Shown here piece after piece: positions 47,080 to 56,659 of a DNA stretch of 64,000 bases (positions are counted from its first letter, which is position 1; each line of letters starts with the position of its first letter). The translations under genes and the position numbers were made by a program. Source of the DNA: Coniella vitis (taxonomy: Eukaryota > Ascomycota > Sordariomycetes > Diaporthales > Schizoparmaceae); assembly GCA_011317545.1 (NCBI GenBank), contig WUJK01000007.1, positions 2,604,001-2,668,000 on the forward strand, in the 5' to 3' direction. The notes under the pieces were generated by a model. That model made no database searches. It worked only from the letters and a program-made list of their open reading frames with translations, and was not told where the DNA came from.

Positions 47080-47654
47080 GATAACTGTTTGATTACTCAG
47101 TTCACAAATTTTAGATATATGCTCTCTTACCTTTGTCCACTGTTTATTTTTTCTTTCCCCGCCCATACCTACCACCTTATACATCGCAATTGTATTTTTT
47201 AGTAATACAGTATATAAAGAAAAGTAAACCTATAATGTCGCCTCCTATCTCATTAAAGGGTACCTAAAGCACTTATAATTACCCGGGTTCAGCCCTGCAA
47301 AAAACGGGGTATAAGAAACGGGCAGTTATAGCTATATAATTGAGACTAGAAACCGGGATTTGGAAACGGTAATCAGGTCGCCCGAATTTAAATGTTTAGA
47401 AACAATATACTTGTAACAGAAATAATAGAAGTAGTATTATTATTTACCAATAGCTCTTTAGCAATCGATGAATAATTGCAATATAGTAATCTAAAATATA
47501 ATTCTATTAAGGTATTCTAGTCGGGCTACCGCTATAGTATAGTGCAGGTCTCCTTGTGTCTATTATCCTCATATTGTTCCCTGTCGAGGTTTATTGCTCC
47601 AATAGGTTTGATAAATCGAGGATGTATGGCTGGATGCCTCGTATATCTATGGAT
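47080..47654. other. AT-rich spacer between the tRNA and the biosynthetic cluster
   Basis: From about 47150 the sequence becomes AT-rich with many TA steps and looks like degraded repeat DNA, though CA/TG depletion is milder than at the right end. No gene seen. Confidence 0.5.
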
Positions 47655-49054
47655 CTATAGTAGACGAACATCCATGACGCTCTCATAAGTCAATGGGGAG
47701 TACCTGTAAGTACGCACCAGTTGCAAGCCGACCTCATCGAACAGTGTCTTCCACTGCGGTTCTGTGCGTTCCATACTAGCAAAGGCCGAAAGTATCGTCA
47801 TGTCAATTGCCGCCGCCATGTAGTTCACCTTTTCCTCGGGCAGTACCATTTCGTCAACGAGCAAAATTGATTCAGGTTTCATCGCGGCTTTGATTGTCTC
47901 AAGCAACGTCCGCACCTTATGGGGCGGATGATTGTGAAGCACAGCACGAAGATGGTAGAACTTGGCACCTATGACAGGATCAGTCAATGTCGATCAGTGC
48001 GTACAGCTGAAAGGTCGTCTGGGCCAAGAAGAAGAAGAAAACTTGATGGCATACCAATGACAGGCTGTGGTTCAAACATATTGTACGCCATATTCTCAAC
48101 ACCCGGCGTTGGAAGGGCCGCTGCTACGGAATGTGGCAAGTCTTGCAGGATGACGCGCCCACCCAAGTTGGGATATTTCTCCTTAAACTGTGCACATTGA
48201 TGGCCGACCCCGCCTCCCACGTTAACATAAATGGGTTGGTCAGCAGGCCATCCATGAGCCTCGGTGTCTGCAGGATATAGAGAGAGCCAAGTCGCATCTG
48301 GCTGCCGTCGGAGTGCATGGTATGCATGGAAGTCGGCCAGGTAAGTAGGATTTTGCGCAAACCACGAAAAGGGGTCCAAGGTCGTGTGGAAAGCCAGATG
48401 AAAGGCTGTTTTTGTTTCATCAACTGGAGTTTGATAACCAGTCTGCTTTAACAGGTCCGGCAGGCATTGAGCTTGAGGTGCGGTGAGACCGAAGCTGGAA
48501 GTTGGTGAGCCTTTAATGGTAGACAGTGAGGGGCTTGAGGGATACGCACTAGTGAGATATTCCGGCCTCGACGACCTTTTCTGTCAAATTGCGAGTGGTT
48601 TGGTTCGCAGAATATTGGCCTCTGCTTGTCTCTGCTACTACTCGTATGGCCGCAAGATATCTCAAGAGTCGGGCTGGAAGATCTGTAAGACTAGGTCATA
48701 TCTTTTGGGCTTTGAATGCCATACATATCAATCCCGGGTCGGCTTTGGTCTTTTCTGCGATCAGGTCGACCGTGAGTGGCTCAGAAGCTTCAACCAAGAG
48801 TCGGAATAATCCTAGGTTAATGCCAACTTGGACTGTTGACGATTGGAGGTTCTGCTATTGTATGAGTCTGGGTTGCTGGGCAAAATGTTGGCAATGTCTG
48901 GGGCAATTACCAATAGCCCAAATCTGTGAAGCGTATCATCCGGCGTCTCGAGCGAGAATGCGAGACTTTGCAAAGCCGCAATGGCCCCGAGGCGCGACTC
49001 TTCGCTCCCGGCTGCCTCGTTGCGGATTTGGTCCAAAGCTGCTTCCGTTGACAT
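47655..49054 (-). CDS. Cluster O-methyltransferase 1 (SAM-dependent, plant/fungal OMT type)
   Basis: Five exons (minus strand): 48911-49054, 48725-48854, 48550-48682, 48055-48494 and 47655-47968, giving 386 residues. It transfers a methyl group from SAM to a hydroxyl. The start is MSTEAALDQIRNEAAG; upstream in-frame ATGs exist. The N-terminal winged-helix/dimerisation part is QVGINLGLFRLLVEASEPLT and NLTEKVVEAGISHYFGL. The SAM motif is PIYVNVGGGVGHQCAQF, followed by RVILQDLP. The catalytic-type His is in FYHLRAVLHNHPPHKV (family norm is LHDW/LHNW, here LHNHPP). Four introns of 56, 42, 55 and 86 nt; the 42-nt one is unusually short. Divergent from the P450, sharing an 835-bp promoter. Without splicing the region looks broken, but every junction restores frame. 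Confidence 0.87.
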
Positions 49055-49889
49055 GGTGAAAGATAGATGATGTCCTGAAAGAGACATGGAATACTCTGGA
49101 GAATGGCGAGAATGCACGGAGAAGCCGGGCTTGAGCAGCATCAAAAGGAAGCATCTAATATACGCGCCGTCGCCGTCCCCGCCCGCTGCGTCTTTCTAGG
49201 CTCGGCCACCGACAACGGTTGTACATACACGCGATATGCGCATAGCAAGCGCTTATAGCCATACTTAGTAGCGCACCCTCGGGGTGCACTCGATAAAGCG
49301 CCGAGGCTGCGTGATGCTTCTAGACCCATGGGAGTGTGCCTGCCACTGCCCAGTGCCGCGACTCTCGTTACGACGCTGGCCAAATGAAGGTGACGCAGGG
49401 TGCGAGGGCGTGCTTGCATGAGGTTGTATCCAAGTGGCTGGTGTGCCTCACCCAGGCATGCAGCCGAGGCCAATTGCGTAGCCGTTCGAGACGGATGACT
49501 TCGCATTGGGAAGTTGTAGTGTTTCACTGCAGAACCGCTACCAAAAGCTGCCCGCCCCCAAAACACTGGGTTGAGGAGATGCCGCGATGACACGTTACAC
49601 GAGAGCCTCGTCTGCCAACCGGACAAACACGTCTCAGCATGGGCGTCCTTGCTTGTTCTGTACACCCCTCCCTCAACTGCCTCGGTAGAGGTACCTCTGA
49701 TCTCCCCCAAGCCTCTGCCCGATATCTTTGGGTACTCGAGCAGCTAGACACGTCAGTGTGCTTCGGGTGCCCCAGGAATCTTCACATGTCTCTCGCTCCT
49801 GAGGAGCACCAGCCTCTCTCTAATCTGGGGTGCTGCTTCGCGATACCTGTATTTTGGGTTGCTCTTCTCCGCGTCCACCAAGGATTGGA
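49055..49889. promoter_or_regulatory. Bidirectional promoter of O-methyltransferase 1 and the P450
   Basis: An 835-bp spacer between two divergent start codons, GC-rich in its first half. Co-regulation of both genes is inferred from the arrangement; no binding site is assigned. Confidence 0.5.
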
Positions 49890-51557
49890 ATGGCTTGGCT
49901 ACATGGTTGGTCTCTGGTGGCCCTGGCTGCCGTAGGCTTATTCTTGTTTCGAGCCGTTGCCTCTACTGTTGGATACCGCAAGAGCAAGGAGAGTGCATTT
50001 TGGGCCAAACTCGACGCCGTGGGTGTCGCTTCTGGCAGCCTGTTCCCCTGGGGCCGAGCCATTGCCGCGTCCATCGTCTCCACGAGGACATTTGCAAACG
50101 AGGGCTATGTCAAGTTCTCCAAGGCCCTCGGACGGCCCTACGCCATCCCCAGCACCTGGACGGGCAAGGCCATGGTGGTGGTGCCGCCGTCGCAGATGCA
50201 CCAGCTGCTCACCCGGCCCGACAAGCAGCATGACAGCGAGATCACCAATATCCCGGGTCTGGTGGAGACGGTCCAGATGCCCTTTGTCATTGGCGACCCC
50301 GAAATTTACCAGAACACCATCCACTTCGACGTTGTACGGCGCAAGATGACCAAGAAGGATATGCGTTTTTTCGCGCCTCTTACCGAGGAGGAAGTCGGCC
50401 TTGCCTACGAGGACATTTGGGGCATGTCCAACGAGTGGAAAACCATCAACGGCTGGGATGCCTGTGGAAAGGTTATTGCCCGTTCTGCTCAGCGCATCTT
50501 GATAGGCTTGCCGCTCGGGCGCGACAAAAAGTTGCTTGAAACGTCGCGGTTATATGCCAACTCCGTTTTGCTGGGAGGCGCTGTGATGAATTGCTTCCCT
50601 CCGCTGGTCAGAAAGTGTGTCGGGCCCATCATCGCGCTCCGAGCTCGATATTACCAGGCCCGGTGCGTGGGCATGCTTGAGCCCATCGTCCATGAAAGGC
50701 TGCGCATATTCCGCGCGCCGAAGCAGGACGAGAAGGTGCCTGTAAGTACTTGCAGCACGGTTCCCTTTTTGCTGCGTGCTCATGCTAACGAGCGAATGAA
50801 TGCCATTCAGGAGGATTTCTTGCAGTGGTTGATTGTGACGGCTGCTAAGGGCGGCCCGGAGCAGCTGGACGCGGCAAGAATCGCAAACCGCCTCATCGCG
50901 CTCATGACGCCGCTCATCTTTGCCGTCTGCTATGTCTTTGCCCACGCAGTCCTCGATGTCTACGGGAGCCCGGAGAGGGACGAGTTTGTCAGCAGCCTGT
51001 ATGCAGAATGCAAAGACGTCTCGGAAAAGCACGGCGGGCTGGCAACAGCAGACGCCGTGGACTCGCTCTGCCGGATCGATTCAGCCATCCGCGAGTCCAT
51101 GCGCACATCGGACGTCGCCGTGACCAATTTATTTCGGGATATTACAGCAGGGCAAGTGGATCTTGGCAATGGAATCACCGTCCCGCAAGGCGTCCGCATG
51201 GCGTTCCCCACGCAAAACATCCACCTTGATCCCGAATACCACCGAGACCCAACAACGTTCGACGCCTTCCGCTACTCCCGGGAATTTGAGGGGCTGGGCA
51301 AGGCTGGCCTGCAAGCGCGAGCCCAGGAGCGCGAGCTCATCACCACGCCTACCTTGTCCTTCCTCCCATTCGGATATGGCAGACATGCTTGCCCAGGGCG
51401 GTGGTTTGCGGCTCAGACGATGAAGCAGGCTCTCGCTTACATTGTTCTCAACTATGACTTGGAGCTTGTGGGGAAGCCAATCACGAGAAAGGCTTTGGTG
51501 AATACCATGGTGCCGCCCGTGGACGCCAAGATCAGAATTCGGAGGAAGATACGATGA
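49890..51557 (+). CDS. Cluster cytochrome P450 monooxygenase
   Basis: Exons 49890-50741 and 50811-51557, 532 residues. An N-terminal membrane anchor (WSLVALAAVGLFLFRAV) places it on the ER. The heme-binding loop FLPFGYGRHACPGRWFA carries the ligand Cys at about residue 478, and the ExxR motif is ESMR in DSAIRESMRTSD. The I-helix region reads LIFAVCYVFAHAVLDVYG, with no acidic/alcohol pair at the usual oxygen-activation position, which is atypical. An N-terminal half rich in fungal secondary-metabolism P450 features (KQHDSEITNIPG) fits a tailoring enzyme. Likely role, inferred from context: oxidation of the aryl-pyruvate-derived core made by the NRPS-like synthetase. Convergent with that gene, 926 bp apart. 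Confidence 0.92.
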   Translation: MAWLHGWSLVALAAVGLFLFRAVASTVGYRKSKESAFWAKLDAVGVASGSLFPWGRAIAASIVSTRTFANEGYVKFSKALGRPYAIPSTWTGKAMVVVPPSQMHQLLTRPDKQHDSEITNIPGLVETVQMPFVIGDPEIYQNTIHFDVVRRKMTKKDMRFFAPLTEEEVGLAYEDIWGMSNEWKTINGWDACGKVIARSAQRILIGLPLGRDKKLLETSRLYANSVLLGGAVMNCFPPLVRKCVGPIIALRARYYQARCVGMLEPIVHERLRIFRAPKQDEKVPVSTCSTVPFLLRAHANERMNAIQEDFLQWLIVTAAKGGPEQLDAARIANRLIALMTPLIFAVCYVFAHAVLDVYGSPERDEFVSSLYAECKDVSEKHGGLATADAVDSLCRIDSAIRESMRTSDVAVTNLFRDITAGQVDLGNGITVPQGVRMAFPTQNIHLDPEYHRDPTTFDAFRYSREFEGLGKAGLQARAQERELITTPTLSFLPFGYGRHACPGRWFAAQTMKQALAYIVLNYDLELVGKPITRKALVNTMVPPVDAKIRIRRKIR

Positions 51558-52483
51558 GTACTGTCTGTGGGTGACCTTCCAGGGACCAGCCACTTGGACC
51601 CACGAGACACGTCTTGCGAACAGAGGCTTGTGCACACCGGGGGGTACAGCCTGCCTATAGTAATATATCTGGTTATACGCCTGCCGATCTACCCGTCTCT
51701 GTCTTCCTGCTACGGTGATAATCATACCATTATATCCTGAAAGTCATTCTATCAGAAAGACGAGCAAGGGCCTGTTGAGAAAATACTCTCTTGGCTACTG
51801 CTCTTCAGCAATTTCGATTCGTTCAAGCCCGAGTTGAGACAAACAACTGAAACAGGCGACGCAAAAAAAGAAAAAGTGAAGTCGAATTAAACTCGAATTC
51901 AAGCTGTGTCAAAAGCGTAACGGGCGGCAACTCGAATTGTAGACAGGTCTAATGAATAAAATGAGGTCAAATTAGCTAATGATGGAGATGGTTGATGAGG
52001 AATTAGGATTCTAGTTAACATTATTCATATATACATATAGTGTATTCAACGGGTAAGTGAGTGGCAAGTGCATCGTGCGCTTTGCTTCTCATCAGCCCTG
52101 ATGTCCAGTCAGAAAGAAGATCACCTGCTTACCTAGGTCTCTTCTGGTTCGTCAAATAAGCCTTATTGAGGGTCCATACGGCGAACCTCGGGCGATCAGC
52201 AGAAATTTGTCAGATGGTAGAAAGCAACGTAGATTCGCGCGGAAGCTGGAAGGTCAAAGAACAGAGAATGCAGCCAGAAGGACAAATGGTCCGGTCTATT
52301 GGCAAAAGAGGCACTTTCGAGGTCTGATCGAGAAAGACGGATATCATGTCAAATAACTATCTAGAGGTTGGGTCCAAATTACATAGTGTGCCCAAGCAAT
52401 CTTTTTAGAGCCAAGATCCATCCACACGAAGCCATGGAAACACTTTCTTGGTATTTTGAAACCACTTCTATATTTACGCCTAC
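51558..52483. other. Convergent spacer between P450 and NRPS-like genes, 0.93 kb
   Basis: 3' flanks of two converging genes; moderately AT-rich, no gene or repeat recognised. Confidence 0.5.
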
Positions 52484-55400
52484 TCATATATCCCTTGCAT
52501 GCAGTGCTGCTCGCAACTTGCTCGAAAAGCCGGCTATATACTCTTGCCCGAGCATGGTGTAATGAGCGCCGCTCACCTCGTGGAATCGAGGCTTACTCAG
52601 ACTGAATTCGCTCCAACGGCTCAGCTGCTCCGTGACCCACGCCTCGCGCGATGGTGCTGCCACCTTCAGAGGCTCGGCATGGAAGACGTCAATGGACGCC
52701 ACACACCCCGACGGCTCGTAGTCAACGGCCATGCTCTGCAGCCCGTACGCCACATCCACCCACCGTGCCAGCTGACGGGCCCCGAGACCAAGATCACGCA
52801 GCCGCGAGGCATCGGCCGCCTGGAGGATCATGGCCAGCGCTTCACTATGCGTCGCCCTGTGGTAGGGGGAGTTGGTCGGCGCTGCGGACTCGGCGTCGGC
52901 CCAGGCAGCTGTTACGAGGCCGAGAAACTGTGCCAGGTGGAGCAGGCACATGTTCCAGCTGAGCTGCCGCATCCGCATCTTGATATGCGGCGGGAGGTTG
53001 AAGCTGCCCAGGAAGCCCACCACGTCTCCTGGCTCGCCCGCCGCCGCCGCCAGCCGCTTGGCCATCTCGAAAGCGAGCATGGTGCCGTAGCTGTAGCCTG
53101 CTATCGCGTACGGCCCGCGCGGTTGCCTCTGGCGGATGGCCGCCACGTATGTTGTGACCGCGTCGTCGATGTTGGCGAATCGAGGCTGGCCAGTCTCGAA
53201 CCCCCGTGCGCGGAGGGCGTAGATGGGGCGGTCGTCGGCGCGCATGTGCTGTGCCAGGCCCACGAAGACGAGGACCTCGCCGACGCCTGGATGCACGAGC
53301 CACAGCGGCGCCTTGGTGCCCGAGGAGCACAGCACGACAACCGGGTCATACTCGGCCTCCACCGCCGCCAAGCGACCGTTGGGATCCATATCATCATCTT
53401 CGTTGAGACCCACGTCTTCAGCGCCGCTGGTCGCAGGTCCACCACCGTCATCAAAGGCCAGGGCTTGCAGTTTGTCCAACGCGGCGGCCAGAGATCTCAC
53501 TGTCGGATGCTTCATAAGCACAGTCGTCGTCACGGTGGTGCGGAGGCGGGTGTCGAGTTGGTGTTTTAATCGGATCAGATCCATGGACGTGAAGCCAATC
53601 TGGAAGAAGCTTGTCTCGATGCCAACCTCGTCGACAGATTCCATACCCATCAGGGCCGCAACGTCGGCACGCAACAGCATCTCAGTCTCACTGAGCGGTT
53701 CGCTCGCCCCAGACGCCCCTTTGTGTCGCCTGAACTCGTTCACAACCTCGCGGTGATGTCGAGCATCCGTCTCAAACATACCCGCCTCAAACAGGATCCG
53801 CATCCTTGCTCCGGAGATCTTTCCCAGTGTAGTTGTGGGCAGCAGAGGGAGCGTCTCGGGCCCTATGCCGAAGACTACAGGCCGACATGCTAGAGTGACC
53901 ATTCTACACGCTTCAGCTGCCAGCTGATCGATCTCGACCACGTCTTCAGTGGCCATGGGCCATTTACTCGCTATATACGCGACGGTGATTTGCTCCGTGG
54001 CCGCTCCGGCCGCTCGCGAAGGAAAGCTGACGACACGGAGGACACACGTCTTCTTTAGCCCAGCTTCCAAGGCCGCCTGTACATCGGCGGTTGCGATCTT
54101 GACACCATTGATGTTTATGACGTCCTTGACGCGGCCGATCAGGCTCAGATTCCCGTCGGCATCGATCAGGCCCTCATCACCCGTTCGAAACCAGCCGTCA
54201 GAAGTAAACGCCTCGGCTGTGGCCGCCGCGTTGCGATAGTAGCCTTGGAAGACAACGCTGCCGCGGACCTCAAGATGACCGGGTCGGCAAGCCTTGGCAA
54301 CTTGGCCGGTCGCGCGATCGACGATGCGCATCTCGATGCCCGGCATGCACCGTCCCACAGAGGCGATGCTTCGGCCCTCTCTGACATCGTCCCGAGGGCA
54401 GTCGAGGTTGAAGATGGCACCTGCGCAGGTTTCCGTCATGCCGAATCCCGGGGTGATGACCGAGGGCGATGTGCCGTACTTGGCAAGCAGAGTGGTGGCT
54501 GCGACGCAGGTCTGGACATGGTTGGCCTCCCCACCTGATGCGAGCATGGTTAGATTGGAGAGGTCCCAGGGACGAGACGACGGCGGATCGGGCCCATCAC
54601 ATGTCATGGCCAGCTTGGCCAGGAAGAAGTTGGGCGCATAGGATCGAGCAACGCGATGCTTGCTCAGCAGATCTAGGAAGAGCGGCGGCGAAGCCACAAT
54701 GTCGGCGGCATGCACATGTACCTGGTCGACACCCAGCCAAAGGGCCTGGATATGTATCTCGATCAGGCTCGCCACATGGTCGAGGCCAATCCAGTTGAGG
54801 AGCGCGCCGTCTGGCGGCAAGGGACGGACAGACGCCTTTCCGGAAACTGCGGCCATGATCTGCCTGTGTGAAAGCTGAACGGCCTTTGCATGCCCAGAGC
54901 TTCCCGAGGTAAGCATCAGCATAGCCAGAGAGTCCTCGTTGAGGCACCCATTGCTGGTTGTTGGTGTGCCTTTCCGTATTGTTGGCGGGGGTGCCCGTAA
55001 TAGGGTTTCCACTGGATGGACGTGGAACGTGTGGTTTCGCCCTGTGAACAAGTGCAAAGAGGTCTCTCTTGTGATCAAGATGGGCGACTCGAGCAACTGT
55101 GATAGGGCCTGTATATGTTTGGCTCGTTGCTCTTCCACAATGCTCAACGGCGAGGATAGCAAGGGAACACCGCCGGCCAGCATCACTGCCCACACCCACA
55201 GAATGGCGTCCCAATGGTCGTCCAGATATACAAAGACGGGGCTGCCGGGGCGGAAGTCGGCCAGTGCTGCGATCCTGAGACTGTTCTGTTGCGCCTCGTC
55301 ATATAGCGCGCTGTATGTCACCTGTTTAGGAGGCAAGGAGGTGGCGCCCAGGGGGTAGAAGAGCAAGCGTTTCGCCGGCAGCGACTCTGCTCTCGCCCGC

Positions 55401-55579
55401 AGGAGAGCTTGCAAGCACCCCTGCGAAGCATTGTCGAGATATTGAGCTCTCGGTGCATCCATGGCAGTGGCAGTGGCAGTGGCAGTAACAGTAGCACAAG
55501 GTACCTGTAAGCTATTCTTGCGGGATTCAAACAAAGAGAGGATTTGCGCTGTGGTAGGCAGCAGTTTCAAGAGGCCCAT
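52484..55579 (-). CDS. NRPS-like A-T-TE synthetase (aryl-pyruvate dimerising type)
   Basis: Intronless, 1031 residues from the ATG at 55577-55579; a later ATG at 55460-55462 would give 992. Adenylation domain about 40-600: LTSGSSGHAKAVQLSH (near 223-237), GFGMTETCAG (near 379), GWFRTGDEGLID, GRVKDVININGVKI, and catalytic Lys in LPTTTLGKISG. Thiolation domain: FFQIGFTSMDLIRLK with phosphopantetheine Ser near 665. Thioesterase: AGYSYGTMLAFEMA with Ser near 830 and His in SGAHYTML near 1009. There is no condensation or reductase domain. Fungal A-T-TE enzymes of this layout activate two aryl-pyruvates and the TE closes a quinone, furanone, butyrolactone or dioxolanone (atromentin, terrequinone precursor, microperfuranone, aspulvinone families). 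The segment NWIGLDHVASLIEIHIQAL resembles those enzymes. Which core is made cannot be read from sequence. Divergent from the aminotransferase. Confidence 0.92.
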   Translation of the reverse strand: MGLLKLLPTTAQILSLFESRKNSLQVPCATVTATATATAMDAPRAQYLDNASQGCLQALLRARAESLPAKRLLFYPLGATSLPPKQVTYSALYDEAQQNSLRIAALADFRPGSPVFVYLDDHWDAILWVWAVMLAGGVPLLSSPLSIVEEQRAKHIQALSQLLESPILITRETSLHLFTGRNHTFHVHPVETLLRAPPPTIRKGTPTTSNGCLNEDSLAMLMLTSGSSGHAKAVQLSHRQIMAAVSGKASVRPLPPDGALLNWIGLDHVASLIEIHIQALWLGVDQVHVHAADIVASPPLFLDLLSKHRVARSYAPNFFLAKLAMTCDGPDPPSSRPWDLSNLTMLASGGEANHVQTCVAATTLLAKYGTSPSVITPGFGMTETCAGAIFNLDCPRDDVREGRSIASVGRCMPGIEMRIVDRATGQVAKACRPGHLEVRGSVVFQGYYRNAAATAEAFTSDGWFRTGDEGLIDADGNLSLIGRVKDVININGVKIATADVQAALEAGLKKTCVLRVVSFPSRAAGAATEQITVAYIASKWPMATEDVVEIDQLAAEACRMVTLACRPVVFGIGPETLPLLPTTTLGKISGARMRILFEAGMFETDARHHREVVNEFRRHKGASGASEPLSETEMLLRADVAALMGMESVDEVGIETSFFQIGFTSMDLIRLKHQLDTRLRTTVTTTVLMKHPTVRSLAAALDKLQALAFDDGGGPATSGAEDVGLNEDDDMDPNGRLAAVEAEYDPVVVLCSSGTKAPLWLVHPGVGEVLVFVGLAQHMRADDRPIYALRARGFETGQPRFANIDDAVTTYVAAIRQRQPRGPYAIAGYSYGTMLAFEMAKRLAAAAGEPGDVVGFLGSFNLPPHIKMRMRQLSWNMCLLHLAQFLGLVTAAWADAESAAPTNSPYHRATHSEALAMILQAADASRLRDLGLGARQLARWVDVAYGLQSMAVDYEPSGCVASIDVFHAEPLKVAAPSREAWVTEQLSRWSEFSLSKPRFHEVSGAHYTMLGQEYIAGFSSKLRAALHARDI
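55463..55492. repeat. In-frame hexanucleotide repeat encoding Thr-Ala units
   Basis: Tandem GGCAGT units just upstream of the alternative start of the synthetase; minus strand reads alternating Thr and Ala in the N-terminal extension. Confidence 0.85.
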
Positions 55580-56659
55580 GGCTGCGACTGTGGGCCCAAG
55601 GGCTACCAGTCGATAATCTGATGGAAGGCGTGCTGGGAGCAAACACGGGCTCGTATTCAGTCTCTTGTAGATGCCAAAGGGGCATAATGAGTACTATGAA
55701 CAGTCTAGTGAACCCTTGGGATAGATGGGGAAAAGATTATGCCTGCAGCGCCTTGCTACTCCTTGCCAACCGTTCAGACTGCCAACTTCCATGATAAGGC
55801 TACATGCCCTGCCTTGTCCCGGCTACATGTACTGTTGGGGGCCGATGCGATGAAGCTATTGCTCCTGTGGTGTTTGCATTGGTTTAATTGTAGCCTATCT
55901 ATCCTCCGTCCTCTACCCCCGGCCAGATATACGTACAGCATGGGGTGCGCCTAGAGCGTGCAATGCAACGTTGCCACCTAGTCGTCGACTAATGTAGCAG
56001 GTCGTTTTGCCATTCTTTTGCGGTAGACTAGGTGGAGTGGACCAACTGCATGGCCTACTGTGTTCCAACAGACAAAACTCAAAGAAATGGCGGGATTGAT
56101 GTATACCTAAGTATCCTCTTTTGTCGAAATCTTAGTCAATAATTGTGGAAACAACTGAAACGCAGTGCTAGGAAGGTGATATATACAGAGAGTAGTGTTT
56201 ATAACCAATGGTTATATTAACCTGACAATTAACTATATAAGGCCTGAGAGCATGTCGGTAAACGTAGATAAATGAATACGTTCTACTATTACTAGAATAA
56301 ATGGAATTATAATTTATTTTCAAAATATAAAACTAAAAATACGTCTATTAGAATAGCCTCGGAGATATATATAAGTTTAGTAGATTCGTAATACCTGCAC
56401 GCTCGTGGGTCGTTCACACACCGTGTACATAGTACCAGAGTACGTAATGCTTCCCCGCATCTATATCGTAAGCCTGCTCACATAAAATCACCCCAAGTAC
56501 TGTTACCCAATATTCCAACAACGGGGGTAATTGATCCTTTAAGATACGTTCTAGCCGTGCTATTTCGAGACGTATCGTCGTTTTGATACCTGTTCATCAA
56601 CACTACCACAGGCACCCTAACCCTCTTTTCTACACCTTGATTTTTATCACGTCTCCACA
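55580..56659. promoter_or_regulatory. Bidirectional promoter of the synthetase and the aminotransferase
   Basis: A 1.08-kb spacer between divergent start codons. It holds a 10-bp inverted repeat CCACCTAGTC/GACTAGGTGG (55974-55983 and 56026-56035), overlapping TAGTCG-T-CGACTA at 55979-55991, an AT-rich stretch at 56150-56390 and TACATAGTA at 56426-56434. Shared control of the two core genes is inferred. Confidence 0.55.

Noticed and set aside
47655..49054. O-methyltransferase 1 as a pseudogene made of fragments
   Set aside because: Stops and frame changes all fall inside GT-AG introns whose removal gives one continuous methyltransferase.
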